Shown here: positions 37,249 to 45,970 of the stretch, piece after piece
Position numbering within the stretch: position 1 is the first letter of the stretch
How the letters are laid out: each line of letters begins with the position of its first letter
Assembly: GCA_031273455.1 (NCBI GenBank)
Contig: JAISRZ010000136.1
Span: 1 to 57,579 of the forward strand
Source of the DNA: Deltaproteobacteria bacterium
Lineage (GTDB): Bacteria > Desulfobacterota > Desulfarculia > Adiutricales > Adiutricaceae
Direction of reading: 5' to 3'
DNA length: 57,579 nt
Position numbers and translations under genes: made by a program
The notes under the pieces: generated by a model
What the model saw: the letters and a program-made list of their open reading frames with translations, nothing else
What the model was told of the DNA's origin: nothing
Database searches by the model: none

Positions 37249-37333
37249 AAGAACCTCAAAGTTTAAAAGCCAGGTATAGACGTTGTTAAGATAGGTCCGC
37301 GCTCCAGATGAAGCGTTAATCTGGATAAAAGAC

Positions 37334-38590
37334 TTATTGACGGCTCCGGTTAGCGTCCAGCATTTCCACAAAGGCCCGAACCCGGGTTAAAACCTGACCG
37401 CTGGGTTGACCGGTCTGGAAAGAGCCCTCCAGGTTGAGGCAGGGGATATTTCGCTCATGGAAATACCGCCGCCACATCTCGCGATCCACCGAGGCGAAGG
37501 AGCAGCCAATGTAGCCGTAAAAGATGATGCCCTTGGCGTTCAGCCTTTCGACCTCAGCTTCAATAATATGGCGAGTGTAGATACCGGCCCCGGCTCGACC
37601 GTTGTCGTAGTGGTATCGGACTAAGGCCTCCAAAGCCGGGATATCCTCCCGGACGAGTTTGTAAGGGATGTCCCGTAAGCCCAAAAGAGCCCCGCCCGCT
37701 AGATCAATGGCCTCGTAAACCCCAAACTCTTGGCCCGTGCCCCCGGCCCAGACCAAGGGGATGACCCTTTTTAGATCCTCTTGATTGATGGGCTCGTTTT
37801 CCATCTCTAAGATCAGTTCGTCAATGGCCGCCTCAAACTCCAGGGGTTTCCCGTAGTAGTTGTTAAAACCCACGTTGGCGATCAAGATGATGGGGAGCGT
37901 CTTAACGTAGAACGGGTGTTTCAGCCTTAACTGGAGAATGGTCTTCAGTTTCCCGATGAGTCGGTTTTTCCGGACTAGCTCAGAGCGGAGCTTTCCGTCA
38001 TCCACCTTTCTTTCCCCAGTGGCCCACTCGGCGATGTCCAGTAGCTGCTCCTCCATGAAGTGGACCAGCTCTTCCAACCTTTCACCTTGGACGTTAGGCC
38101 CCCGGTAGATGGCCTCATTGGTGAAGACGTCGTACCCTTTCTCCCGCATGACTTCCCAAGCCAAGTTAAAGGGCTCGCAACTGGAGGAACTCCCCAAGAT
38201 GCGGTTAATGGCCCCGGTGTTCAGCCTTTTGTGCCACTGACCCACCGTGCATTTAACCATGGAGCAAGTTTCCACCGGGAACTGGTAATAGTCCTCGGCG
38301 ATGAGCATGTCCTCGCGAAAGCCGTACCGACCCATCTCGGTGTAGGACACCGGGATGATCCCTAAACCGTATAAAAACGTTGGTTCCCAGCGATAGCCGC
38401 CGGTCCAGATGGCTTTAGCCCCCTTGGCGTAGGCCTTTTCCGCGTCCGGGACGTAGTTATTGACTAAATCAATCAGTTTTTTGACGGCTGGGGAATAGTC
38501 GTGGACCGTTTTGGAATACTCTAAGTACTCCTTTTGGGTTTCCACGTTCTCCAGATCCTCGGCTAATGCCCTTTGGGGTAAGGCGCTCAT
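37334..38590 (-). CDS. Double-cubane-cluster/HgdB-like reductase paralogue 3
   Basis: 418 aa, AAGGACA before the ATG. It has exactly five cysteines, all in conserved positions: C109 and C114 (VETCSMVKC), C138 (SSCEPFNLAW), C363 (GYIGCSF) and C384 (IPCLNLEGSF). No CoA-dehydratase partner subunit is encoded, so a homodimer is likely. The pattern fits the stand-alone double-cubane type better than HgdAB or BcrBC pairs, but the cluster type cannot be proven from sequence. Electrons should come from one of the two activator ATPases in the operon. Confidence 0.86.
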   Translation of the reverse strand: MSALPQRALAEDLENVETQKEYLEYSKTVHDYSPAVKKLIDLVNNYVPDAEKAYAKGAKAIWTGGYRWEPTFLYGLGIIPVSYTEMGRYGFREDMLIAEDYYQFPVETCSMVKCTVGQWHKRLNTGAINRILGSSSSCEPFNLAWEVMREKGYDVFTNEAIYRGPNVQGERLEELVHFMEEQLLDIAEWATGERKVDDGKLRSELVRKNRLIGKLKTILQLRLKHPFYVKTLPIILIANVGFNNYYGKPLEFEAAIDELILEMENEPINQEDLKRVIPLVWAGGTGQEFGVYEAIDLAGGALLGLRDIPYKLVREDIPALEALVRYHYDNGRAGAGIYTRHIIEAEVERLNAKGIIFYGYIGCSFASVDREMWRRYFHERNIPCLNLEGSFQTGQPSGQVLTRVRAFVEMLDANRSRQ

Positions 38591-38616
38591 TATTTGTCCT
38601 TATTGAGGTGGTTTTC

Positions 38617-39876
38617 TTAGCCTAATTTTTGGCGGTTAGAGTCCAGCATTTCCACAAAGGCCCGGACCCGGGTTAGAACCTGACCGCTGGGGGCCCCGGT
38701 CTGAAAGGACCCTTCGAGGTTGAGGCAGGGGACGCCCTTTTCGTGGAAGTAACGCCGCCACATCTCCCGGTCAATGGAGGCGAAGGAGCAACCAATGTAG
38801 CCATACAAAATGACGCCCTTGGCTTTCAGCTTTTCCACTTCCGACTCAATGACGTTCCGGGTGTAGACCCCGGCCCCGGCCCGGCTGTTGGCGTAGTGGT
38901 AGCGGACTAAGGACTCCAAAGCCGGGAGACTTTCGTCCGCCAGCTTAAAGGGCACATCCCGAAAGCCCAATAAGGCCCCGCCAGCTAAATCAATGGCCTC
39001 GTAAACCCCAAACTCTTGGCCCGTCCCCCCAGCCCAGACTAAGGTGATGGCCCTTTTTAGGTCTTCTTCCTGGATGGGCTCGTTTTCTAGCTCCACAATG
39101 AGCTCGTCCAAGGCCGCCTCAAACTCCAAAGGTTTCCCAAAGTAGTTATTAACGCCCACGGATAAAGTCAAAATGATGGGCAAGGTCTTCATGTAGAAAG
39201 GATGGGTGATTCGCAGATCCAGAACCCGCCGAAACTTAACTAACAAACGGTTTTTCCGCTTAACTTCCTCTTTTAAGCGCTCTTCATCGATCTCCCGTTT
39301 GCCGGTGACCCACTCGGCCACGTCCAGCAATTGCTCGCCCATGAACTGGACTAAAGACTCCAGCCTAGGGCCATCAACGTTGGGGGCCCGGTAGATGGCC
39401 TCGTTGGCGTAGACATCGTAGCCCTTTTGGCGCATGACTTCCCAAGCCAAGTTAAAGGGCTCGCACATGCAGGAGCTCCCCAAGATCCGGTCAATGGTCC
39501 CGGTGTTGAGGCGCTTATGCCACTGGCCCACCGAGCACTTGACCATGGAGCAAGTCTCCACGGGAAATTGGTAGATGTCCTCAGCCACCAGCATGTCGTC
39601 CCGAAAGGAGTAACGGCCCATCTCGGTGTAAGAGACCGGGATGACCCCTAAAGCGTAGAGGAGGGTTGGCTCCCAGCGATAACCCCCGGTCCAGATGGCC
39701 GGCTGGCCGGCCTTATAGGCTTTTTCCGCGTCCGGGACGTAGTTGTTGATGAGATCAATGAGCTTTTGGATAGCTTTAGAGTAGTGGTGAACCGTTTTGG
39801 AATACTCCAAGTACTCTTTTTGGGTGGTGATCTCTAAAGGGTCGTCGTTAATCTTTTCCGCGACTAGGGCGCTCAT
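38617..39876 (-). CDS. Double-cubane-cluster/HgdB-like reductase paralogue 2
   Basis: 419 aa, AGAGG before the ATG. It is closely similar to paralogue 3 (WTGGYRWEP, PVSYTEMGRY, YFGKPLEFEAA, VWAGGTGQEFGVYEA). It keeps the five conserved cysteines and adds a sixth next to the third (SSCMCEPFN). That extra Cys is one of the few differences in the cluster region and could change cluster ligation. It lies 26 bp upstream of paralogue 3. Confidence 0.86.
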   Translation of the reverse strand: MSALVAEKINDDPLEITTQKEYLEYSKTVHHYSKAIQKLIDLINNYVPDAEKAYKAGQPAIWTGGYRWEPTLLYALGVIPVSYTEMGRYSFRDDMLVAEDIYQFPVETCSMVKCSVGQWHKRLNTGTIDRILGSSCMCEPFNLAWEVMRQKGYDVYANEAIYRAPNVDGPRLESLVQFMGEQLLDVAEWVTGKREIDEERLKEEVKRKNRLLVKFRRVLDLRITHPFYMKTLPIILTLSVGVNNYFGKPLEFEAALDELIVELENEPIQEEDLKRAITLVWAGGTGQEFGVYEAIDLAGGALLGFRDVPFKLADESLPALESLVRYHYANSRAGAGVYTRNVIESEVEKLKAKGVILYGYIGCSFASIDREMWRRYFHEKGVPCLNLEGSFQTGAPSGQVLTRVRAFVEMLDSNRQKLG

Positions 39877-39935
39877 AATTGACCTCTGAATTTGGTTAAT
39901 GGTTAAACTAAATTGTCTAATTAAGTTATGTTTAG

Positions 39936-41186
39936 CTAGCGATCGGCTAAAAGCATTTCCACAAAAGCTTTGATCCGGGTCAGAACCTGGCCGCTAGGTA
40001 GCCCAGTCTGGAAGGTCCCCTCTAAGTTTAAGCAGGGGTGACCTTTGGCGTGGAAATACCGCCGCCACATTTCCCGATCCACCGAGGCGAAGGAGCAGCC
40101 AATGTAGCCGTACAAAATAATGCCCTTGGCTTTTAGCCTTTCCACTTCCGACTCAATGATGTCCCGGGTGAAAACCCCGGCCCCGGCCCGACCGTTTTCG
40201 TAGAGGTAGCGGGCTAAGGCCTCCAAAGGCGGGATATCCTCCCTAACCAGCTTAAAGGGCGTCCCCCTTAGACCGAGTAAGGCCCCGCCCGCCAGATCAA
40301 TGGCCTCGTAAACCCCAAATTCTTGACCCGTGCCCCCGGCCCAGACCAAAGGGACGACCCTTTTTAGCTCCTCCTGGTTAATGGGCCGTTTCTCCAACTC
40401 TTCGATCAGCTCGTCAATGGCCGCCTCAAAGGGCTCGGGTTTGCCAAAATAGTTGTTCAATCCCACGTTTAAGGTCAGGATGATGGCTAAGGTCTTCATG
40501 TAAAAGGGGTGAGAGAGCCGTAATTCCAAGATCCGTTTAAACTTGACCAAAAGCCGGTTCTTCCGGTCCAGCTCCCGCCTTAAAGCCGCTTCGTCGATTT
40601 CTCTTTTGCCGGTCAGCCACTCGGCGATGTCCAAAAGGTTCTCCATCATTAGCTGAACCAACTGCTCTAACCGCTCGCCGTTAACCGAGGGGCCCCGATA
40701 AAGGACCTCATTGGTGAAAACGTCGTAGCCCTCTTTCCTTAGAACCTCCCAAGCCAGGTTAAAGGGCTCGCAACTGGAGGCGCTCCCCAAGATGCGGTTA
40801 ATGGTCCCGGTGTTGAGCCGTTTATGCCACTGACCCACCGCGCATTTGACCATGGAGCAGGTTTCCACCGGGAACTGGTAGTAGTCCTCAGCCACCAGCA
40901 TGTCCTCGCGAAACCCATAGCGGCCCATTTCCTGGTAAGAGACCGGGGTGATGCCTAAGGAGTATAAAAAGGGGGGCTCCCAGCTATAACCGCCGGTCCA
41001 GATGGCCGGGGCCCCGGCGCGAAACGCCGCTTCCGCGTCGGGCACGTAATCGTTAATCAGGTCCAGGATCTTCTGAATCGCTGGGGAGTAGGAATGGACT
41101 TGTTTGGAGTACAGAACATAGTCCCGTTGGGTGGCGATGGTCTCGGGATCGGTGTAGTCCACGATCTCGGCGGCGTTTAGGCTCAT
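39936..41186 (-). CDS. Double-cubane-cluster/HgdB-like reductase paralogue 1
   Basis: 416 aa with GGGGAG before the ATG. The same architecture and five cysteines as paralogue 3 are present (VETCSMVKC, ASSCEPFNLAW, YIGCSFASVD, HPCLNLEGTF); WTGGYSWEP replaces WTGGYRWEP. It is the first of the four tandem copies, directly after the fused activator. Strong conservation of the shared motifs, with no frame damage in any copy, indicates all four are under selection rather than being redundant remnants. Confidence 0.86.
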   Translation of the reverse strand: MSLNAAEIVDYTDPETIATQRDYVLYSKQVHSYSPAIQKILDLINDYVPDAEAAFRAGAPAIWTGGYSWEPPFLYSLGITPVSYQEMGRYGFREDMLVAEDYYQFPVETCSMVKCAVGQWHKRLNTGTINRILGSASSCEPFNLAWEVLRKEGYDVFTNEVLYRGPSVNGERLEQLVQLMMENLLDIAEWLTGKREIDEAALRRELDRKNRLLVKFKRILELRLSHPFYMKTLAIILTLNVGLNNYFGKPEPFEAAIDELIEELEKRPINQEELKRVVPLVWAGGTGQEFGVYEAIDLAGGALLGLRGTPFKLVREDIPPLEALARYLYENGRAGAGVFTRDIIESEVERLKAKGIILYGYIGCSFASVDREMWRRYFHAKGHPCLNLEGTFQTGLPSGQVLTRIKAFVEMLLADR

Positions 41187-41234
41187 TAAATAGCTCCCCT
41201 TTAAAAATGGCCAAAAATGGCCGGTTACGGCGTT

Positions 41235-43268
41235 TTAAGCGGTCTGGCTAATTAAGGGACGGTCACGCTCGTTTAAGACCTCGATAAAGGCTTCTAGACG
41301 CGTTTTTAGCTGTCCCTGGTCGCTAGCCGAGTAATCCAAGGCCACTTCCAGAACCGGGATGCCCAAGTCTTGGAAATGCTTAAAAAACTCGTGCTTGACC
41401 TGGCCGTAGCAGGGGCAGAACTTTAAGTAGACATAGAGGATGCCGTCCACCCGGTACTCTTGGGCCAACTGGCCAGAGATAGCGATGCGCTCCTCTAGGG
41501 GCTTCATGCGGGTGCAGGGCGATTGGTCCAAGTAACCGTGGGCCAAGGAGGAGTAAGGATCCTCGGTCTCGCTTAACTGAAAGGAGACGTTTCGGGCCCC
41601 GGTGCAGTGGTCCTCAATGACCACCCGGGCCCCCAAGGAGTCCTCGACCAGCTCCAGTAACCGCCGGTCGCCGTCAGCCACGATGCCGCCAGCCATCATG
41701 AGGCGGATGGGCGGTTTTTGGTCAAACTCGTGGACCGTGGCCAAGCGGTGGTAAAGGTCCTCATACAAGGTCAAAAGACGGTCCGGGGGCAAATAGAAGA
41801 AGGCCTTGACCGCGTCCAGAAAGTCCCGGCCCTTTAAGGGCGGGTAATCCCGTTTTCTTAGGTCGGAAATCCGCTTTAAGGTCTTCCGGACGAGGTTATA
41901 GAGCTTAATCCGGTCTTTAATGTCCTCCTCGGCGATCTTCCGGCCAGTCAGCTCCTCCAAGTCGGTTTTAAAGTTAATGATTTCCTTCCGGTAGTAGTCC
42001 CTCGAGGAGGTTTTGTTGCGGAGGCGGGGGAGGGTGTAGATCTCCGATGGCCCAAAGAAGTCCCCAATGGCCTCGCCCACTTTTTTGATGCAGTCGCAGG
42101 TGTAGAAGGTGTAGGTTTTCTCAATGGCCTTATTTAAGGCCACGCCCTCTTTGAAGGCCCCTAAAATACTTTTAGTGAAGTCGCAGAAGACCGATTGGGT
42201 GATCTGCTCGCCGCTGGCCACGATGTCGGTGTTGCCCATCTTAAACAACCGGATATGGTTGACCCCGGCGGCGCTTAAGATCTCCAAGGGGGTGTAAGAG
42301 CAGATATAGCCCACGCTGTGGCGACCGGTGGTCCCGGCGATGATGTTTTCTTGGTGGCGGCTGACCGCGTTATTGATGTCCGAAAGGTTGACGCTATGGT
42401 CGTTAGTGGACCGCGTGACCTTGGTCGAGCTATCGGCGTGGAATTGGCGAGCGTGGATGGCCGCCCCCAAAGCCCCGGCGAAGACCGCGTCCAACTTAAA
42501 CTGGGCCACTGGGTAACCCACCAGATCCTCAATGGCTTTCGCCATGCCCACGTTATTGGAGACGCCCCCGGAAAAGGCTAGTTTCGGCTCAATCCCCACC
42601 CGGGATAGTAAGCTTTTAACCCGTCTGGCCGTGGCTAAATGGATGCCAGCGGCGATATCCGCCGGGGTCGAGCCTTTCGCCCTTAAGGAGACCACTTCCG
42701 ACTCGGCGAAAACCACGCACTGACTGGAGATCTCGGCTGGAACCTTAGACTCTAAGGCGATGGGGCCGAGCTCGTTTAAGTCCAAATCCAAAAGCTGGGC
42801 CACTTTTTCCAAGAACCGGCCGGTCCCGGCGGCGCACTTGTCGTTCATGACAAAGCTGACCACCCGGCCCGAGTCGGGATCGACTTTGATGGATTTGGAG
42901 TCTTGGCCCCCAATGTCAATGATGGTCCTAACCTCAGGGTCCAAGTAATGGACGCCTAAAGCGTGGCAGGAAATTTCGGTGACTATTTGGTTCCCCACCT
43001 CGGGAAAGGACATGGCCACCCGACCGTAGCCCGTGCCCACGATATAAACCAAGTCTTGGTATTTAAGGCCGCTTAAAGCCAAAAGGTCCGATAAAAGGGC
43101 GTCAGCCGTCTTTTGCATGTTAATGCCGGTGGGGGATTGGAGATAGAAGATCTCATCGTCCTTTAAGATGATGGCCTTAGCCTGACGGGAACCCACGTCC
43201 ACGCCAGCGACCGCCGCGCCTTTTAAGCTGTCAACCAGTTTTGGGTCTATGACCGCGCTAATTCGCAT
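41235..43268 (-). CDS. Activator ATPase fused to a 2-hydroxyacyl-CoA dehydratase/BcrC-like domain
   Basis: 677 aa in two domains. Residues 17-275 are an HgdC-type activator: VDVGSRQAKAI, DIGGQDSKSI, and cluster ligands C145 (NDKCAAGTG) and C184 (SSQCVVFAES). Residues about 316-677 are an HgdB/BcrC-like reductase domain: GYICSYTPLEILSAAG, a FYTCDC pair, MMAGGIVADGDRR, DHCTGARN and KFCPCYGQVKHE. A polar linker (275-315) joins them. The second domain is of the classical dehydratase/benzoyl-CoA-reductase type and differs from the four following paralogues. The protein could be a self-contained ATP-driven reductase, or a common electron-delivery hub. GGAG precedes the ATG. Such fusions occur in databases as unnamed activase-related proteins, but I know of no assigned role. 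Confidence 0.88.
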   Translation of the reverse strand: MRISAVIDPKLVDSLKGAAVAGVDVGSRQAKAIILKDDEIFYLQSPTGINMQKTADALLSDLLALSGLKYQDLVYIVGTGYGRVAMSFPEVGNQIVTEISCHALGVHYLDPEVRTIIDIGGQDSKSIKVDPDSGRVVSFVMNDKCAAGTGRFLEKVAQLLDLDLNELGPIALESKVPAEISSQCVVFAESEVVSLRAKGSTPADIAAGIHLATARRVKSLLSRVGIEPKLAFSGGVSNNVGMAKAIEDLVGYPVAQFKLDAVFAGALGAAIHARQFHADSSTKVTRSTNDHSVNLSDINNAVSRHQENIIAGTTGRHSVGYICSYTPLEILSAAGVNHIRLFKMGNTDIVASGEQITQSVFCDFTKSILGAFKEGVALNKAIEKTYTFYTCDCIKKVGEAIGDFFGPSEIYTLPRLRNKTSSRDYYRKEIINFKTDLEELTGRKIAEEDIKDRIKLYNLVRKTLKRISDLRKRDYPPLKGRDFLDAVKAFFYLPPDRLLTLYEDLYHRLATVHEFDQKPPIRLMMAGGIVADGDRRLLELVEDSLGARVVIEDHCTGARNVSFQLSETEDPYSSLAHGYLDQSPCTRMKPLEERIAISGQLAQEYRVDGILYVYLKFCPCYGQVKHEFFKHFQDLGIPVLEVALDYSASDQGQLKTRLEAFIEVLNERDRPLISQTA

Positions 43269-43300
43269 AGGTTATTCTCCAAGAATAGCTATAATAAAGA

Positions 43301-44086
43301 CTAAGCTGACCTTTTCCAAACAGTCAGTGATTTTTCCAAGCGCATTAAACCTAAATTAATAAACATGCCAATACTAATGAGAGTAATAATGGCCGCGTAC
43401 ATTTTGTCGATTTCGTCTTTGTTTTGGGTGTCGAAGATTAAATACCCCAGCCCACTGCTGGCCCCGAGCATCTCCGCGGCCACCAAGGCCACCATGGACC
43501 GGGTGGCGCTAATCCGTAAACCCGTGAGGATATAAGGGATAGTGGAGGGCAAGATGACCCGGAAAAACAAGGCCACCGTGGAAACGCTCATGGATTTGGC
43601 GGCCTTAATGTAAATGGCGTCCACCGCCCGGACCCCATCGATGACGCTAATGAGTAAAGGCCAAGCCGCGGTCCAGAAGATGATGATGAACTTGGCCGTT
43701 TCCCCAATCCCAAAGATCAAAAGGACAATGGGGTAGAGGGCCAAAGAGGAGGTGTTCCGAAACAGTTGGACGATGGGGTTAAAAAACTGGTGGATCTTTT
43801 TGGACCAGACCATTAAAAACCCCAAAGGCACGGCCACGACCACCGCCGCCGCGAAGCCGCTAGCCGCCCGCTTTAAGCTGATGGCGATATGGACGCTCAG
43901 TTCGCCGTTAATGATTATTTGCCACAGTTTGGCCAAGACCGCCGATAAGGGCGGAAGGGTTCGAGGGTTAATAACCCCTAAGGAGGGGAAGACCTGCCAT
44001 ATGAGGAGTAAGATGGCGATGACGATAGTCTTCCGAAACACCAACTCCCCGGAGAGGAAACTCTTTTTACCGGCCTTGATAGTCAT
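43301..44086 (-). CDS. ABC transporter permease (SsuC/TauC type)
   Basis: 261 aa with about six helices. The ATPase-contact loop is AAKSMSVSTVALFFRVILPS, followed by GLRISATRSMVALV and EMLGASSGLGYLIF, as expected of nitrate/sulfonate/taurine-type permeases. It starts 10 bp after the other proximal permease and should form the heterodimeric channel with it. Its ribosome binding site is weak, which suggests translational coupling. No binding protein is encoded next to it; the five lipoproteins further downstream are the obvious partners. Confidence 0.88.
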   Translation of the reverse strand: MTIKAGKKSFLSGELVFRKTIVIAILLLIWQVFPSLGVINPRTLPPLSAVLAKLWQIIINGELSVHIAISLKRAASGFAAAVVVAVPLGFLMVWSKKIHQFFNPIVQLFRNTSSLALYPIVLLIFGIGETAKFIIIFWTAAWPLLISVIDGVRAVDAIYIKAAKSMSVSTVALFFRVILPSTIPYILTGLRISATRSMVALVAAEMLGASSGLGYLIFDTQNKDEIDKMYAAIITLISIGMFINLGLMRLEKSLTVWKRSA

Positions 44087-44096
44087 CTTTTTAGCC

Positions 44097-44963
44097 CTAA
44101 GTCCCGAAATAGATGGATTTTTCGTGCCAAGAGGTTAAACGCCTTTCCAACCGGAATAAAAGGGCGTTGACCGCCACCCCCATAACCGCCAAAAAGACCA
44201 CCCCGCCGTACATCTCGGCGATGGCGTACCTGGCCTCGTAGTAAAAAATCATGAACCCCAAGCCCGCGTTGGAGCCGATCATCTCGGCGGCGATTAAGAT
44301 CAATATGGAGTTGGCCGCCCCTAAGCGGACGCCGGTGATGATGGAGGGCGTGGCCGCCGGCAAGATGACCCTGGCCAAGAGGGACAGATCTTTCATGCCC
44401 ATGGAGCGAGCCGATTTGATTAAGGACGGGTCCACGTTTTTAACCCCGGAAATGGTGTTTAAAAGGACCACCCAGACCGTGCCCCACATGATGATGGATA
44501 TTTTGGCCCGCTCGCCAATGCCAAATAAGAGAATAAAAATGGGGTATAGGGTTAAAACCGAGGAGTTGCGGCAAGCCTCGACTAAGGGGTTGACGTACTG
44601 CTCAAAGGTTTTGAACCAGCCCATGAAGATCCCCAAAGGGATAGCCACGCATAAACCCCCGAAAAACCCGCAGGAAATGCGGATGATACTGATATTAAAA
44701 TGCTTAAAAAACTCCCCAGTTTTAAATAAAACCATGGTGTTATAAAACACTTCACTAAATGGAGGGAGTAAAAATGGGTCAATGAAGCCAAACCGAGGGA
44801 AGATTTCCCAAAGGGCGATAATAATAAAGATAATCGCGAACTTTAAAAAGAGCCCGCTTAGGCCCTGGCCGATCCACTTAAGCCACTTAAGCTTAAGCCC
44901 GCTTTTGGGTTTATCCGCCTCTAAGCTCCGCGGAAAGATGGATACCCTCGCCTCAGTCGTCAT
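44097..44963 (-). CDS. ABC transporter permease (SsuC/TauC type)
   Basis: 288 aa from the ATG at 44963, chosen because AAGGGG lies 7 nt upstream; a GTG two codons earlier is the alternative. A basic tail is followed by about six helices. The EAA loop is SARSMGMKDLSLLARVILPA, then GVRLGAANSILILI and EMIGSNAGLGFMI. It is the second gene of the operon, 36 bp after the ATPase. It pairs with the next permease (10 bp away). Confidence 0.88.
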   Translation of the reverse strand: MTTEARVSIFPRSLEADKPKSGLKLKWLKWIGQGLSGLFLKFAIIFIIIALWEIFPRFGFIDPFLLPPFSEVFYNTMVLFKTGEFFKHFNISIIRISCGFFGGLCVAIPLGIFMGWFKTFEQYVNPLVEACRNSSVLTLYPIFILLFGIGERAKISIIMWGTVWVVLLNTISGVKNVDPSLIKSARSMGMKDLSLLARVILPAATPSIITGVRLGAANSILILIAAEMIGSNAGLGFMIFYYEARYAIAEMYGGVVFLAVMGVAVNALLFRLERRLTSWHEKSIYFGT

Positions 44964-44999
44964 GGACACGCCCCTTTTTGGTTCCCGGAAATTTAGCCA

Positions 45000-45887
45000 T
45001 TAAAGGGCCGCTTGAGAGTCAATGACCGCGGCCACATCGGTCGCCCCAATGGGCGGGAAATCCTCTTTGGCCGCTTCCTCGGGTTGAAGATATTGCCAAA
45101 TTTTGTGGCGGATCCAGCCAAACTCGGCTGAGCCGCGACTTCCCTTCCGGGGCCGACTAAGCTTAATGTTGACTATTTCCGAGATTCGCCCGGGGTTAGT
45201 GCCCATCACGGCGATGCGGTCAGCTAGGTAGACGGCCTCATCGATGGAGTGGGTCACAAAGACAATGGTTTTGCCGGTTTTCTCCCAGAGCTCTAAAAGC
45301 TCATCCTGTAAGGTTTCCCGGGTTTGGGCGTCCAAGGCCGCGAAGGGCTCATCCATTAAAAGAACCTCCGGGTCAAAGGCTAAGGCCCGAGCGATGGCCA
45401 CTCGTTGCTTCATGCCGCCGCTTAACTCATGGGGGTACCGGTTGGCGAACTGAGTCAACCCGACCATTTCCAGGTAATGGGCGCTAATGGCTTTCCGTTT
45501 AGCTTTGGGGACTTTTTTGATGGTGAGCCCAAACTCCACGTTGGACTGGACCGTGAGCCAGGGAAATAGAGCGTAAGCCTGCATGACAAACCCGCGATCC
45601 ATGGCTGGCCCGGTGATGGTTCGTCCATCAATGCGAATCTCGCCGCCCGAGTTGGGGATGAGGCCCGCCAGTAAATCCAGCATGGTGGATTTACCGCAGC
45701 CAGAAGGCCCCACTAAGGTCAAAAACTCCCCGGCGTAAACGTCCAGGTTGACGTCCTTTAGAACTATGAACTCGCCATAGCCGCCGCCGTTCTCCCGTTT
45801 AACCCGGTAAACCTTCTGAATATCGCGCACTTCAATTTTGGTCGTCGGCCTAGCCGCCCCAATCGCGGAATCGGTTCGCGGATCCAT
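45000..45887 (-). CDS. ABC transporter ATP-binding protein (SsuB/TauB/NrtD type)
   Basis: 295 aa and the first gene of the long operon. Walker A GPSGCGKST at 60-68, Q-loop VMQAYALFPW, signature LSGGMKQR at 155-162, Walker B VLLMDEP at 175-181 and the switch His in FVTHSIDEA are all intact. Two such subunits power uptake through the SsuC-like permeases. It is the only ABC ATPase in an operon that encodes four permeases and six binding proteins, so it may serve both transporter modules. Start: ATG with GAGGG 8 nt upstream, about 48 nt from the predicted transcription start. A C-terminal tail of about 60 residues beyond the usual end is seen in several SsuB-like proteins. Confidence 0.93.
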   Translation of the reverse strand: MDPRTDSAIGAARPTTKIEVRDIQKVYRVKRENGGGYGEFIVLKDVNLDVYAGEFLTLVGPSGCGKSTMLDLLAGLIPNSGGEIRIDGRTITGPAMDRGFVMQAYALFPWLTVQSNVEFGLTIKKVPKAKRKAISAHYLEMVGLTQFANRYPHELSGGMKQRVAIARALAFDPEVLLMDEPFAALDAQTRETLQDELLELWEKTGKTIVFVTHSIDEAVYLADRIAVMGTNPGRISEIVNIKLSRPRKGSRGSAEFGWIRHKIWQYLQPEEAAKEDFPPIGATDVAAVIDSQAAL

Positions 45888-45941
45888 AAAATAGCCCTCA
45901 ATTAGTTCTTGGCCAGATATGATCTAGCTAAAGATCTTCGG

Positions 45942-45970
45942 AAAATAGAGAATATTCGCGAATATTTCAA
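45942..45970 (-). promoter_or_regulatory. Promoter of the 25-kb operon with palindromic operator
   Basis: On the minus strand TTGAAA (45970-45965), a 17-bp spacer and TATTTT (45947-45942) form a plausible sigma-70 promoter, predicted start near 45935. A perfect 16-bp palindrome AATATTCGCGAATATT (45951-45966) fills the spacer and overlaps the end of the -35, an ideal place for a repressor. The sequence ATTTCAATAAGCG next to it recurs as ATTTCAATAAACG 45 bp further upstream (46009-46021), a possible second binding half. No regulator gene is adjacent. Confidence 0.55.

Noticed and set aside
36007..41186. Classical 2-hydroxyglutaryl-CoA dehydratase or benzoyl-CoA reductase operon
   Set aside because: There is no alpha/beta subunit pairing, no CoA ligase, CoA transferase or ferredoxin, and four near-identical single-subunit paralogues instead.
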